This document shows, piece by piece, positions 20,519 through 28,334 of a stretch of 31,071 bases of DNA. The notes under the pieces were generated by a model. That model did not search any database. It worked only from the letters and a program-made list of their open reading frames with translations, and was not told the DNA's origin. The position numbers and the translations under genes are program-made. Location of the stretch: positions 1-31,071 of the IMG/VR virus record IMGVR_UViG_3300019759_000013. One strand, 5' to 3'. This DNA comes from a virus. How positions within the stretch are numbered: position 1 is the first letter of the stretch; the number at the start of each line of letters is the position of its first letter.

Positions 20519-21922
20519 ATGGGCGTTACTACTTCACATCCTGAATACATCGTAAACCTGCCCGACGTTACTCGCACCCGCGATAGCGTAAAGGGCCAGC
20601 GTACTATCAAGAGCAAAGGTAAAACCTACCTCCCTGCTGATTTTGCAGAATCCGACACTGACCGATATTCGGTATACAAAGAGCGCGCCTACTTTCTTGG
20701 CGCTACGCGACAAGCTGCTAAATCATACAGTGGCATGGTGTTTCGCAAGCCTGCTGACATGGGTGAGCAAGGACTACCAACTCAATTAGATCAATACTTG
20801 TACAACATAGACGGCAGCGGAAAGAGCCTTGAGCAGTTGGCAAAGTTTGGCTTTACCGAGCTAGAGGAAGCTGGCCGCATTGGCATTCTGGCAGACTACA
20901 CCAACGATCAAGAAGGCTTAACAAAGTTAGACGAGCGTCTATCAGGCGCGCGACCTGTGTTATTGCCTTATGTGTTTGAGTCTATTGTGAACTGGAAAAC
21001 TGGTACAGTGCGCGGTCGTTCTATGCTCACCCTAGTTGTGTTGCGTGAAACCATCGAGACAAGCCTTGATGAATTCGACCATGAGAGCGAATATCAATAC
21101 CGTGTGTTGCGTATGAATGACCAAGGCCAGTACACAATGCAGCTTTACGATGATGGTAGTGTGCCAAAAGGTGATGAGATTGTAGTGCTAGCCAATGGCC
21201 AGCCGCTTGACCATATCCCGTTCTACATCGCTGGCACAGAAGACAATACGCCAGCAGTTGACGCACCTATGCTGCTAGACCTTGCCAATATGAATATCAG
21301 CCACTACCAATCAACTGCTAATGTAGAAGAAGCCGCGTATTTGCTTGGGTGTCCTACGTTGCACATTGATATCGGCGAGATGGGCGTTCAAGAGTTCGCA
21401 GAAGCTAACCCAGCAGGCGTTAAGGTAGGTGCTCGCCAAGGGCTGCAAACCAAGGGCGGCACTATTGAGATGGTACAGGCCAGCGAGTCTAATCTTGGCG
21501 CATCCCAGATGGAAAACAAGATTGAGCGCATGAAAGAGCTGGGCGCAAAGCTTGTCACCAAGGGCGGCCAGAGCGAAACAGCAGAAGCGGCCCGAATCAA
21601 TGCAAGCGGTGAAGCTAGTGCATTGGACATTGCAGTAAACAACTTATCAGACGTGCTAGAAAAAGCGCTAGAAGACTTCCTTCGCTTCCTTGGTGTTGAA
21701 ACAGAAGTGACGTACCGACTAAACACTGAATTCTGGGAGTCGTCAATTGATCCGCAAGTATTGAATGGAATCACTGGGCTTAAGACAATGGGCGTTATTT
21801 CTAATCAGGATGTTCGCTACATGATCAGAACCAAAAGCATTGGATTCGAAGAAGGCCGAACCGATAAGCAGATCGAGGCATCGATAGCCGATGACAATAG
21901 CGGTTTAACACTTGATAGTTAA
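20519..21922 (+). CDS. Portal protein (DUF4055 type)
   Basis: The 467-residue protein matches the DUF4055 portal family. It starts with RYSVYKERAYFLGATRQAAKSYSGMVFRKP, then has EEAGRIGILADYT, LPYVFESIVNWKT, IPFYIAGTED and LLDLANMNISHYQSTANVEE. A helical C-terminus carries QSETAEAARINASGEASAL. The portal forms the dodecameric ring at one capsid vertex through which DNA passes. Its place after the large terminase and before the scaffold is standard. The ribosome site is weak (AGGG) and close to the promoter above. Confidence 0.9.
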   Translation: MGVTTSHPEYIVNLPDVTRTRDSVKGQRTIKSKGKTYLPADFAESDTDRYSVYKERAYFLGATRQAAKSYSGMVFRKPADMGEQGLPTQLDQYLYNIDGSGKSLEQLAKFGFTELEEAGRIGILADYTNDQEGLTKLDERLSGARPVLLPYVFESIVNWKTGTVRGRSMLTLVVLRETIETSLDEFDHESEYQYRVLRMNDQGQYTMQLYDDGSVPKGDEIVVLANGQPLDHIPFYIAGTEDNTPAVDAPMLLDLANMNISHYQSTANVEEAAYLLGCPTLHIDIGEMGVQEFAEANPAGVKVGARQGLQTKGGTIEMVQASESNLGASQMENKIERMKELGAKLVTKGGQSETAEAARINASGEASALDIAVNNLSDVLEKALEDFLRFLGVETEVTYRLNTEFWESSIDPQVLNGITGLKTMGVISNQDVRYMIRTKSIGFEEGRTDKQIEASIADDNSGLTLDS

Positions 21923-21932
21923 TTGCTATAAT
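21904..21932 (+). promoter_or_regulatory. Promoter before scaffold and capsid genes
   Basis: TTTAAC (21904-21909), exactly 17 bases, TATAAT (21927-21932) with TG at 21924-21925: a near-perfect extended -10 promoter. It straddles the portal stop and could boost capsid synthesis. Confidence 0.65.
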
Positions 21933-21986
21933 CACAACCAGAAGGCTTGACAGGTCGTTAAGCCAAGCAATCCAGCGGGTGCTAGA

Positions 21987-22634
21987 ATGCCAGTACAAAT
22001 TGAACACGAAGGTGTAACAAAGACTTTTTACACGCAAGAAGAAGTAGACGCGGAAGTAAAAGGCCTGAAAGTAACAAACGAAAACCTAAAAAGCGAAAAA
22101 GCCGAATTAAAGGCCAAAGCCGATGAAGCAGCTGAGCAGGTACGCAATGCTCAAGAAGAAGCGGCAAAGGCGGCAGGTGATAAAGAAGCGTTAGAGCGTA
22201 TCCATGCAGAACGTGAAGCGGAAGCAAAAGCGCGCATGAACGAGCTAACCGGCAGCATTAAAGCCGAGAAGATCAACAACGCCATTAATGACCTAGTTAC
22301 TGAATTAGGTGCAGGCGGTGCAAAGAATGAAGACTTGCGTGATTTGGTTAAGTCTCGTTTTAGTATTGATTACGATCTTGATTCGCATGAATTAAAAGTA
22401 TCTGGCAACGGCGCAAGCTCGCTGGATGAACTAAAGAAAACCATTAAAGAAAGCGGTCGTTATGATGCTTTCTTGGCTGGTACAGGTTCCACGGGCGGGC
22501 GCTCGACTGGTTCCACAAGCACGGGCGCTGCTACTAAGAAATTTAACGAATATACCTCTGCTGAGTTAGTGCAAATTAAGCGCGAAAGCCCAGAAGAGTA
22601 TGAACGACTACGAAGCACAGCTTCCCACTTGTAA
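21987..22634 (+). CDS. Scaffolding protein
   Basis: The 215-residue protein has the typical scaffold make-up. A long charged helix (residues 20-85, EEVDAEVKGLKVTNENLKSEKAEL, then an Ala/Glu/Lys-rich stretch to REAEAKARMN) is followed by a helical middle. A Gly/Ser/Thr-rich linker (GTGSTGGRSTGSTSTG) and a basic-hydrophobic C-terminal segment that would bind the capsid complete it. It directly precedes the major capsid gene. No protease motif is seen, so this scaffold would have to exit or be cut by another enzyme. Confidence 0.85.
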   Translation: MPVQIEHEGVTKTFYTQEEVDAEVKGLKVTNENLKSEKAELKAKADEAAEQVRNAQEEAAKAAGDKEALERIHAEREAEAKARMNELTGSIKAEKINNAINDLVTELGAGGAKNEDLRDLVKSRFSIDYDLDSHELKVSGNGASSLDELKKTIKESGRYDAFLAGTGSTGGRSTGSTSTGAATKKFNEYTSAELVQIKRESPEEYERLRSTASHL

Positions 22635-22647
22635 GGAAAATTAAAAC

Positions 22648-23658
22648 ATGGCAACTACTCAATTAGCCGACATTATTGACGTAACAGTCTTTCAAGACTT
22701 ACCTGCTGTAAACTCTCCTGAGCTAACAGCATTCTATCAATCTGGTGTTGTTGTTCGCACGCCTTTACTTGACGCATTAGCAAACGCAGCCGGTAAAAAA
22801 GCAGAACTACCGTTCTGGAATGACATTGACGCTGCTATCGAAGCTAACTTAACCAGCGACGATCCTGCTGAAGTTGCAGCAGCACAGAAACTAACACAGG
22901 CAGAGCAAGTAAGCCGTAAAGCTTTCTTAAACAAAGGCTTGTCTGCGTCTGACCTCGCAGCTGAATTGGCCATGGGTGAAAATGCGATGACCCATATCCG
23001 TAACCGTGTTGACACCTATTGGATGCGCCAATGGCAGCGTCGTTTAATCGCTTCTTGTGATGGTATCCTAGCGGATAACGTGGCGAATGATTCTGGTGAC
23101 ATGGTTGTTGATGTTGCTTCTGAATCTATTGCTGGTCAATCGGTTGCTACTAAGTTTAGCCGCTCTAACTTCACCGCTGCTGCATTCACTTTGGGCGATG
23201 CGTTCACTAATACCGGTGCAATTGCTGTGCACTCTCAAGTGTATAAGCAAATGGTTGACGCTGACGACATTGACTTTATCCCTGATTCACAAGGTCAAAT
23301 GACTATCCCAACTTACATGGGCAAACGTGTGATTGTTGATGATGGTATGACCGTAACAGCTGGTTCAACTGATGGCTTCAAATATACTACTGTATTATTT
23401 GGCGCTGGTGCATTTGGTTATGGCGAAGGTATGCCTGAATACCCAGTAGAACTAGAGCGTGCTGAATCAGGCGGTAACGGCGGTGGTATCTCTACCCTAT
23501 GGACTCGTAAGACTCAAATATTGCACCCGTTCGGCTTTGAATCAACTGGCACCCCAACTGGTGACTCTTTCAGCATTGCTGAATTGAAGCTAGCCACTAG
23601 CTGGAACCGTGTTGTAGACCGTAAGCTTGTACCACTAGCATTCTTAGTAACTAACTAA
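22648..23658 (+). CDS. Major capsid protein
   Basis: The 336-residue protein sits right after the scaffold and has strong codon usage and ribosome site (AAGGAAA). The layout agrees with HK97-fold coat proteins of the Gp13-like group: N-terminal arm (ADIIDVTVFQDLP), ELPFWNDID, a long helix (VSRKAFLNKGLSASDLAAELAMGENAM), IRNRVDTYWMRQWQRRLIASCDGIL. The peripheral and axial domains follow (VHSQVYKQMVDADDIDFIPDSQGQMTIPTYMGKRVIVDDG) with a final ILHPFGFES and NRVVDRKLVPLAFLVTN. It builds the icosahedral shell. Confidence 0.92.
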   Translation: MATTQLADIIDVTVFQDLPAVNSPELTAFYQSGVVVRTPLLDALANAAGKKAELPFWNDIDAAIEANLTSDDPAEVAAAQKLTQAEQVSRKAFLNKGLSASDLAAELAMGENAMTHIRNRVDTYWMRQWQRRLIASCDGILADNVANDSGDMVVDVASESIAGQSVATKFSRSNFTAAAFTLGDAFTNTGAIAVHSQVYKQMVDADDIDFIPDSQGQMTIPTYMGKRVIVDDGMTVTAGSTDGFKYTTVLFGAGAFGYGEGMPEYPVELERAESGGNGGGISTLWTRKTQILHPFGFESTGTPTGDSFSIAELKLATSWNRVVDRKLVPLAFLVTN

Positions 23659-23665
23659 TAATAAA

Positions 23666-23683
23666 GCCCCTCTTCGGAGGGGC
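23666..23683 (+). terminator. UUCG-tetraloop hairpin after capsid gene
   Basis: GCCCCTC and GAGGGGC form 7 base pairs around TTCG, with a C-G closing pair, an exceptionally stable RNA fold. The following bases are not a clean T-run, so it is likely leaky or serves as a stabilising 3' structure for capsid mRNA. Confidence 0.7.
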
Positions 23684-23700
23684 GCTATTTAAGGTTTAAT

Positions 23701-23907
23701 ATGTCAGAATTAAATAAAGATGGTTTGGTACCAGGTCAAGCGGTTGATTTTACGACATTGATGCAGACTATCCGCAAGAAGCAAATAAACGAGGGTTTAA
23801 AAGATGATAACACTAACAAGCCCGAGCTATGCGACAACGGAAACACAAGTGTTTCAAGCGTGGCACAAACAAAAACAAAGGCGCGTAAGAAAAAGCCACA
23901 ATCCTAG
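23701..23907 (+). CDS. Small basic head-region protein (68 aa)
   Basis: The 68-residue protein starts MSELNKDGLVPGQAVDFTTLM, has a helical basic segment (TIRKKQINEGLKDD) and ends in a Lys-rich, likely disordered tail (KTKARKKKPQS). AAGG lies 6 bases before the ATG. Its last 104 bases overlap the next gene in another frame (see findings). A DNA-contacting or scaffold-like head protein is possible; the sequence does not identify it. Confidence 0.6.
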   Translation: MSELNKDGLVPGQAVDFTTLMQTIRKKQINEGLKDDNTNKPELCDNGNTSVSSVAQTKTKARKKKPQS

Positions 23908-24469
23908 CGTCATTGTTTCTTATCCGTATGTCACCAATTATATGCCTAGCCCGTTTGATCCTTCCCAGTGGTATGGGAACACAGTCGATCCAGATTTATC
24001 ATACACAAGCGTTACAGAGTCCAACCCAAGCGGCGAGAGTTTTGTGGGCGAGTTTGAATATGTAGGAGTGGCTGGCACTGCTACTTTTACCTTTTCAAGC
24101 AACACCACTTTTAATATTGGTGATAAATTATATACAGCATGCTTACTCGGAAAAAATGGCTATTCAAAAATAAGGCACATTGTTCAAGAATATCCGTCTG
24201 CCGAAGTTGTTTCAGATTTTAGATATGATTTCTTGACAGATACGGTTGAAAGAAACACTGCAGGTATAGCCTACAAGAAAACAGACATAAACGATGATTA
24301 TTGTATAGTTGAAACTGAATACATTGCCGCTACGAATGGGGAGCACAGGGGTGGAATATGGGGCGAATCGGATTCTGGATTAATGCCAGTAGGAGCTAAA
24401 CTGAAAATGCAAGCCGCCTACTTCGGAAAAGCTGACGACTACCCAGCTAACGTGATGCCAACGCTATGA
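23804..24469 (+). CDS. Head-region structural protein (221 aa), beta-rich
   Basis: The 221-residue protein has many short strands: SGESFVGEFEYVGVAGTATFTFSSNTTFNIGDKLYTACLLGKNGYSKIRHIV, YPSAEVVSDFRYDFLTDT, and an end with GAKLKMQAAYFG. A virion surface or decoration protein would fit its position between the capsid and head-completion genes. The start at 23804 has GAGGG 8 bases upstream; a later start (Met47, 23942) would remove the overlap. The stop overlaps the next ATG. Confidence 0.6.
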   Translation: MITLTSPSYATTETQVFQAWHKQKQRRVRKSHNPSVIVSYPYVTNYMPSPFDPSQWYGNTVDPDLSYTSVTESNPSGESFVGEFEYVGVAGTATFTFSSNTTFNIGDKLYTACLLGKNGYSKIRHIVQEYPSAEVVSDFRYDFLTDTVERNTAGIAYKKTDINDDYCIVETEYIAATNGEHRGGIWGESDSGLMPVGAKLKMQAAYFGKADDYPANVMPTL

Positions 24470-25047
24470 GTAGAGTACCTTCCATAATCCAAGGCTTACC
24501 TGATGATTTGCTGACGAATGATGTCACGTATATTCGTCGTCAAAAGGTAAGCGCTGAACCTTCTAGCATTTCAGCTAGTTATAACGAAAAACTATTCTCA
24601 ATATCAGCGAGCTATAGCATACAGGCTGGCAACTCTGTTGCGCTTAATATTTCGCCGTCTTCCTCAATAGTAATAACAAAAGCCGCCACAAATGACGGGC
24701 TGCCAATCAGCATTTATTCAAGCCACGCTACAGGCTCGGCAGATGGTATATTCCAACCTAGCAATATGAATATATGCTCGGTAGATGAAACACCTACCAC
24801 AAGTCAGTTGTTTTATGCGGTCACTCCGCAGGGGAACAAACTAGACACAGGCTACGGCATTATTCAATCGTCTGTTGTTGCTTGTGAATCTAACACGCCT
24901 AGCGTAGTTGTAAAGAATACAAGCGGATCAACTCAGGTGATTGACATATACGTGCAATTCGAAGAAATAGGCCCGCGCAGTCCTGCATTCGGACTAACAG
25001 CATCAACAGAACTAGAACCTAACACGGAAATGAGCAACTATGGCTAA
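24466..25047 (+). CDS. Head-region structural protein (193 aa)
   Basis: The 193-residue protein is rich in Ser, Thr and Asn, with repeated short strands (SISASYNEKLFSISASYSIQAGNSVALNISPSSSIVITKA, VVVKNTSGSTQVIDIYVQF). Such composition is usual for surface-exposed virion proteins. No family is recognised. It is coupled to both neighbours: its ATG lies in the previous stop and its last 8 bases overlap the next gene. Confidence 0.6.
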   Translation: MSRVPSIIQGLPDDLLTNDVTYIRRQKVSAEPSSISASYNEKLFSISASYSIQAGNSVALNISPSSSIVITKAATNDGLPISIYSSHATGSADGIFQPSNMNICSVDETPTTSQLFYAVTPQGNKLDTGYGIIQSSVVACESNTPSVVVKNTSGSTQVIDIYVQFEEIGPRSPAFGLTASTELEPNTEMSNYG

Positions 25048-25579
25048 ACAAACAATACCAAATAGCGGCTTATGGTCGTCTATTGCTAATCTAATCAATA
25101 GCAATTTTGAGACTAATGTGGCACAGGTTTCAATAACGCATCCTACCCCTGCTATTACATTGGCTGTAACAGGAACAGGCGACGCTGATCTAAATCCAGC
25201 GCTTGGCGGATTCTCTACCTTATTGAATGGATACGAGCAGGCTCTACTCGCTGGTACTGCATTCACTGTTTTGGCAGATGGGCGCGTTCAGGTAGATAGA
25301 GCTGGGTTAGTTGTTATCAATGGATACGCTGATATAAGCCACACAAGTAATGGCACAACGGTTGGCGCTGCTTTTAGTATTGAGCGGGGTGGGTCTACTA
25401 TTTTCAGTCCTCGTTCAGTCCATGCTAGAATGCCGAACGCTGGCAACATTGGCAACCTTAGCGGCACTGGTGCGCTAGACGCTGAGGCTGGCGACATTAT
25501 AGGCATAGCGTTAGCCTCTGACATAACCGGAACTATTAGCATTCGCGCAAGCTCTCTCGTTTACGAGTTTAAGGGGTAG
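25040..25579 (+). CDS. Jelly-roll (C1q/TNF-like) virion protein
   Basis: The 179-residue protein ends in a region (about 70-178) with the strand pattern of C1q/TNF-like trimeric jelly rolls: FTVLADGRVQVDRAGLVVINGYADI, TVGAAFSIERGGSTIF, LDAEAGDIIGIALASDITGTISIRASSLVYEFKG. Small domains of this kind form trimers in phage decoration proteins or fibre tips. Placement among head genes points to a head fibre or decoration protein. The N-terminal part (IPNSGLWSSIANLINSNFE) would attach it to the shell. Confidence 0.6.
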   Translation: MAKQTIPNSGLWSSIANLINSNFETNVAQVSITHPTPAITLAVTGTGDADLNPALGGFSTLLNGYEQALLAGTAFTVLADGRVQVDRAGLVVINGYADISHTSNGTTVGAAFSIERGGSTIFSPRSVHARMPNAGNIGNLSGTGALDAEAGDIIGIALASDITGTISIRASSLVYEFKG

Positions 25580-25582
25580 GTC

Positions 25583-26011
25583 ATGGCACTAATCGGATAC
25601 GTAGAAGAAACAGACTTCACAGCATACGCAGCAGCACGTGGCATTACACTGGCAAAAGCTGAGGCGGTGACGCTAACGCTTGCGCTTGACTATATTGAGG
25701 CTCAGACGTACAAGGGAACAAAAACTGACGAAGCACAGGTATTAGCATTCCCCCGCGATGGCAGCACAGAAATACCGCAAGGTATCAAAAATGCCCAAAT
25801 GGAAGCGGCTTTGATTTACGATCGAGGCGAAGACCCATTAAGTGACGTTGGGCAAAGAGTGGCACAAGAAACTGTATTCGGTGCCGTTTCAGTGTCATAC
25901 TCAGACACAGGAAACCAAACGACCATATACCGCAAGCTTAATGCAACACTTGCGCCATTCTTGGCCAGTGGCGGTTATGGTTCGAGTAACTTCACTGTAT
26001 CACACGGGTAA
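25583..26011 (+). CDS. Head-completion protein (DnaT-like head-tail connector)
   Basis: The 142-residue protein has the pattern of the phage 'DnaT-like' connector family. An N-terminal Y-rich stretch (VEETDFTAYAAARG) is followed by helices TLALDYIEAQTYKG, the conserved LAFPRDGSTEIPQGIKNAQMEAALI and a tail with VSVSYSDTGNQTTIYRKLNATLAPFL. It plugs the portal and makes the interface to the tail. AAGGGG lies before the ATG, three bases after the previous gene. Confidence 0.75.
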   Translation: MALIGYVEETDFTAYAAARGITLAKAEAVTLTLALDYIEAQTYKGTKTDEAQVLAFPRDGSTEIPQGIKNAQMEAALIYDRGEDPLSDVGQRVAQETVFGAVSVSYSDTGNQTTIYRKLNATLAPFLASGGYGSSNFTVSHG

Positions 26012-26017
26012 TTAACT

Positions 26018-26485
26018 ATGACCACCATCGTCTATGATCATAAGCGCGGGCAGATTGCCTGCGATAGTCGCTTGACCAAAGGGAGTATGATCACGACGGA
26101 TGGCGCACAAAAGTGGATGAAGACAGAGAATGGCATAATCTTTATGGCTGGGTGCCGCGCTGACTTCGAGATGCTATCTGCGTTGACGGTTGATTATAGT
26201 CATGGCGATGTGGTCGAGACTGAGTTCGAATTACAGTGCGAGGGTATACTAGTCAAGGATGATCATGTTTATCTGATTAGCATTCAAGATGGCGGGCAAT
26301 TCTGGATGGAACCACTAGACGAAGCTGTGGCAGCCACTGGTTCAGGTAGCGAGTGGGCAATAGCAGCAATAGACCACGGCAAGACAGCAAAGCAGGCCGT
26401 AGAGTACGCAGCGACACGCGACATATACACGGGCGGCAAGGTTCGCGTTTACGACATTAAAAAAGGTAAGTTTACCAATGGCTGA
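26018..26485 (+). CDS. Ntn-hydrolase (proteasome/HslV-like) phage protein
   Basis: The 155-residue protein starts MTTIVYDHKRGQIACDSRLT and continues with TTDGAQKWMKTENGIIFMAGCRAD, the arrangement of proteasome beta/HslV folds. After Met removal, Thr2 would be the nucleophile. Asp16 and Lys32 lie where the catalytic Asp and Lys of HslV are found, and TGSGSEWAIAAIDHG (111-125) supplies the glycine-serine loop. Phage members are annotated as proteasome-subunit-like with no proven role. In the head operon, a maturation protease acting on scaffold or capsid is a possibility. Confidence 0.8.
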   Translation: MTTIVYDHKRGQIACDSRLTKGSMITTDGAQKWMKTENGIIFMAGCRADFEMLSALTVDYSHGDVVETEFELQCEGILVKDDHVYLISIQDGGQFWMEPLDEAVAATGSGSEWAIAAIDHGKTAKQAVEYAATRDIYTGGKVRVYDIKKGKFTNG

Positions 26486-26825
26486 TTTTTATCCACGCAT
26501 GACGGCCACGGCTAGCAAGCTGATGGCCAAGTTTAAGCAGGGTGTTATCGAATACGTGCCGCTAGTAACTGGCGCGACTGAGTACGACCCAATGACAGAA
26601 GGGACTCCGATTCCATTGGATGCAACGGCCGGTGGTGTTGCGAAAGAATACGTTGACGACTTGGTTAGTGCTTCTGACATCCAAGTAACTGGGGCTGTGT
26701 TTGGCACCACGCCCAATATGCAGGGCCGCATTACTATTGACGGTGTTAGTCGTGAGATTATCCGCATTAAGCAAATGCCAGCGGCCGGTGATCCAGTTGC
26801 ATGGATGATATTTGTTAAAGGGTGA
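26478..26825 (+). CDS. Head-tail joining protein (115 aa)
   Basis: The 115-residue protein has a short helical start (YPRMTATASKLMAKFKQG) and then beta strands with EYVPLVTGATEYDPMTEGTPIPLDATAGGV, YVDDLVSASDIQVTGAVFG, GRITIDGVSREIIRIKQMPAAGDPVAWMIFVKG. The strand and loop pattern is that of neck/stopper proteins. Position after the connector and before the gp7-like protein agrees. It overlaps the end of the hydrolase gene by 8 bases. Confidence 0.65.
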   Translation: MADFYPRMTATASKLMAKFKQGVIEYVPLVTGATEYDPMTEGTPIPLDATAGGVAKEYVDDLVSASDIQVTGAVFGTTPNMQGRITIDGVSREIIRIKQMPAAGDPVAWMIFVKG

Positions 26826-26849
26826 TAAATAGCCCGCACCGCCCATTCT

Positions 26850-26880
26850 TGCTATAATCCCCTCAATCGAGGGGTTTTTT
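26850..26880 (+). promoter_or_regulatory. Extended -10 promoter fused to terminator/ribosome site
   Basis: TG (26850-26851) and TATAAT (26853-26858) abut a hairpin CCCCTC-AATC-GAGGGG (26859-26874) followed by six T, after which the ATG of the next gene starts at once. GAGGGG in the 3' arm is the ribosome site. Transcripts starting just after the -10 box would begin within the hairpin. Confidence 0.6.
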
Positions 26881-27918
26881 ATGCCTATTAATCTAGATCT
26901 AATTGCACAACAAAAAGAACGAGACATGTTACGCGCTTTCGCTTCGTCTGTGTCTGATATAAAAAACAGCGTAACGCTTAAAGAATTGGAAGCAGCGATA
27001 GCACGCCAAGACAGTGATGCTGTTGTGCGTTTGCTGGGTATCGACAGGGCGGCTTTTGAGCAGGTAGACGATGAAATATACCAAGCCTACAGAATAGGCG
27101 GCTTAACAGGCGTTGAGCAGATAGGGCGCATACCTACTGATCTAGGTAGTGTCGGCTTTCGTTTTGATATGGCCGCGCCAAGTGCCATTGAATGGATACG
27201 CAGCGAGCCTAGCCAGTTTCTAACAGAGGTTGTCGATGACCAAGTGGAAATGGTTAAGCAGCAATTGCAGCGAGGCTTAGAGCTTGGCGATAACCCACGC
27301 ACCACGGCTATTGGCTTAGTAGGGCGATACAATCCAGCAACAGGTAAACGTGCTGGCGGCACAGTTGGATTAACCACGCAGCAGGCAGGATGGGTGAATA
27401 AGGCCCGCAATGAGCTACTAGAATTAGACCGCAACTATTTCACCCGTGAGTTGCGAGACAAGCGTTATGACTCAATAGTTCGCAAAGCCATTGAAGACGG
27501 TACGCCGCTAACAAAAGCGCAGGTTGATAATGCTATCACGCAAATGCAAAGCAAGGCGTTAAAATACAGAGGCGATGTTATCGCACGCACTGAGTCCATT
27601 AATGCGCTGAGAGCTGGCCAATTCCAAGCAGTTGAACAGGCCATGGTGAAGGGCGAGCTGGATTCGCAGGATGCACGGAAGTCATGGGACGCTACAGGCG
27701 ACAAACGAACGCGCCTAGACCACTTTCAAATGGAGGCCAATTACAAGGATGGCATTCCAATCGAGGAGGCGTACACTTTCCCTGATGACAGCAAGGCAAT
27801 GTACCCTGGTGATAACAGCCTAGGCGCACCAGGCAAGCAGCTAATCCAGTGCCGTTGCCGTAATGTAATTACAATAGACTTTATTGGCCGACAGGTCAGA
27901 ATGGAGGGGTTTAAATGA
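26881..27918 (+). CDS. Head morphogenesis protein (SPP1 gp7 / Mu F type)
   Basis: The 345-residue protein carries the family domain in its last 130 residues: VIARTESINALRAGQFQAVEQAM, KSWDATGDKRTRLDHFQMEA, an acidic YTFPDDSKAMYPGDNSLGAPGKQLIQCRCRN ending. The N-terminal 200 residues are helical and basic. The C-terminal domain resembles those of minor head proteins that contact portal and DNA. The ribosome site (GAGGGG) sits in a terminator hairpin directly before the ATG. Confidence 0.88.
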   Translation: MPINLDLIAQQKERDMLRAFASSVSDIKNSVTLKELEAAIARQDSDAVVRLLGIDRAAFEQVDDEIYQAYRIGGLTGVEQIGRIPTDLGSVGFRFDMAAPSAIEWIRSEPSQFLTEVVDDQVEMVKQQLQRGLELGDNPRTTAIGLVGRYNPATGKRAGGTVGLTTQQAGWVNKARNELLELDRNYFTRELRDKRYDSIVRKAIEDGTPLTKAQVDNAITQMQSKALKYRGDVIARTESINALRAGQFQAVEQAMVKGELDSQDARKSWDATGDKRTRLDHFQMEANYKDGIPIEEAYTFPDDSKAMYPGDNSLGAPGKQLIQCRCRNVITIDFIGRQVRMEGFK

Positions 27919-28334
27919 CATTCACCGCCGACATAAACAAATTTATATCATCTAGCAACGCCCGCATCGAAGCCGTATTCAAGCAGTCAGCGCAAGAGAT
28001 AATCCAAGAAGCGCAGACCGACTACAATAAAGGCGGTAACACTCCTATTGATACCAGTTTTTTAATCAACTCAGGGCAGGCTGCCATTGGGCGCTTGCCC
28101 ATTGGGCTAGACGAACAGCCAGAAGGCTACACCGTGCAAAACTGGGACGCAGGCGAGACAGTTACAACCATTAACCGCTGGCGAGTTGGCGAGACACTAT
28201 ATTTCGGCTGGACGGCTAACTATGCGCGACCAATGGAGAACCGATTTAAATTTATGCGAAAGGCTGCGCAGAATTGGCAGTACACAGTGGCCAAAAATGC
28301 AGGCTTATTAATGAGTAGGACGCTAAGAGAATGA
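27915..28334 (+). CDS. Head-tail connector, HK97 gp10-like
   Basis: The 139-residue protein fits the neck proteins of the HK97 gp10 type. N-terminal helices (INKFISSSNARIEAVFKQSAQEIIQEAQT) lead to PIDTSFLINSGQAAIGRLP and a beta region (ETLYFGWTANYARPMENRF), followed by a helical end. Overlap of 4 bases with both neighbours places it between the gp7-like protein and the tail terminator, the typical order for a tail-completion protein. Confidence 0.72.
   Translation: MTFTADINKFISSSNARIEAVFKQSAQEIIQEAQTDYNKGGNTPIDTSFLINSGQAAIGRLPIGLDEQPEGYTVQNWDAGETVTTINRWRVGETLYFGWTANYARPMENRFKFMRKAAQNWQYTVAKNAGLLMSRTLRE

Noticed and set aside
21388-21774. 128-codon minus-strand frame inside the portal gene
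   Set aside because: Shadow of the portal frame with Ser-rich composition and no ribosome site.
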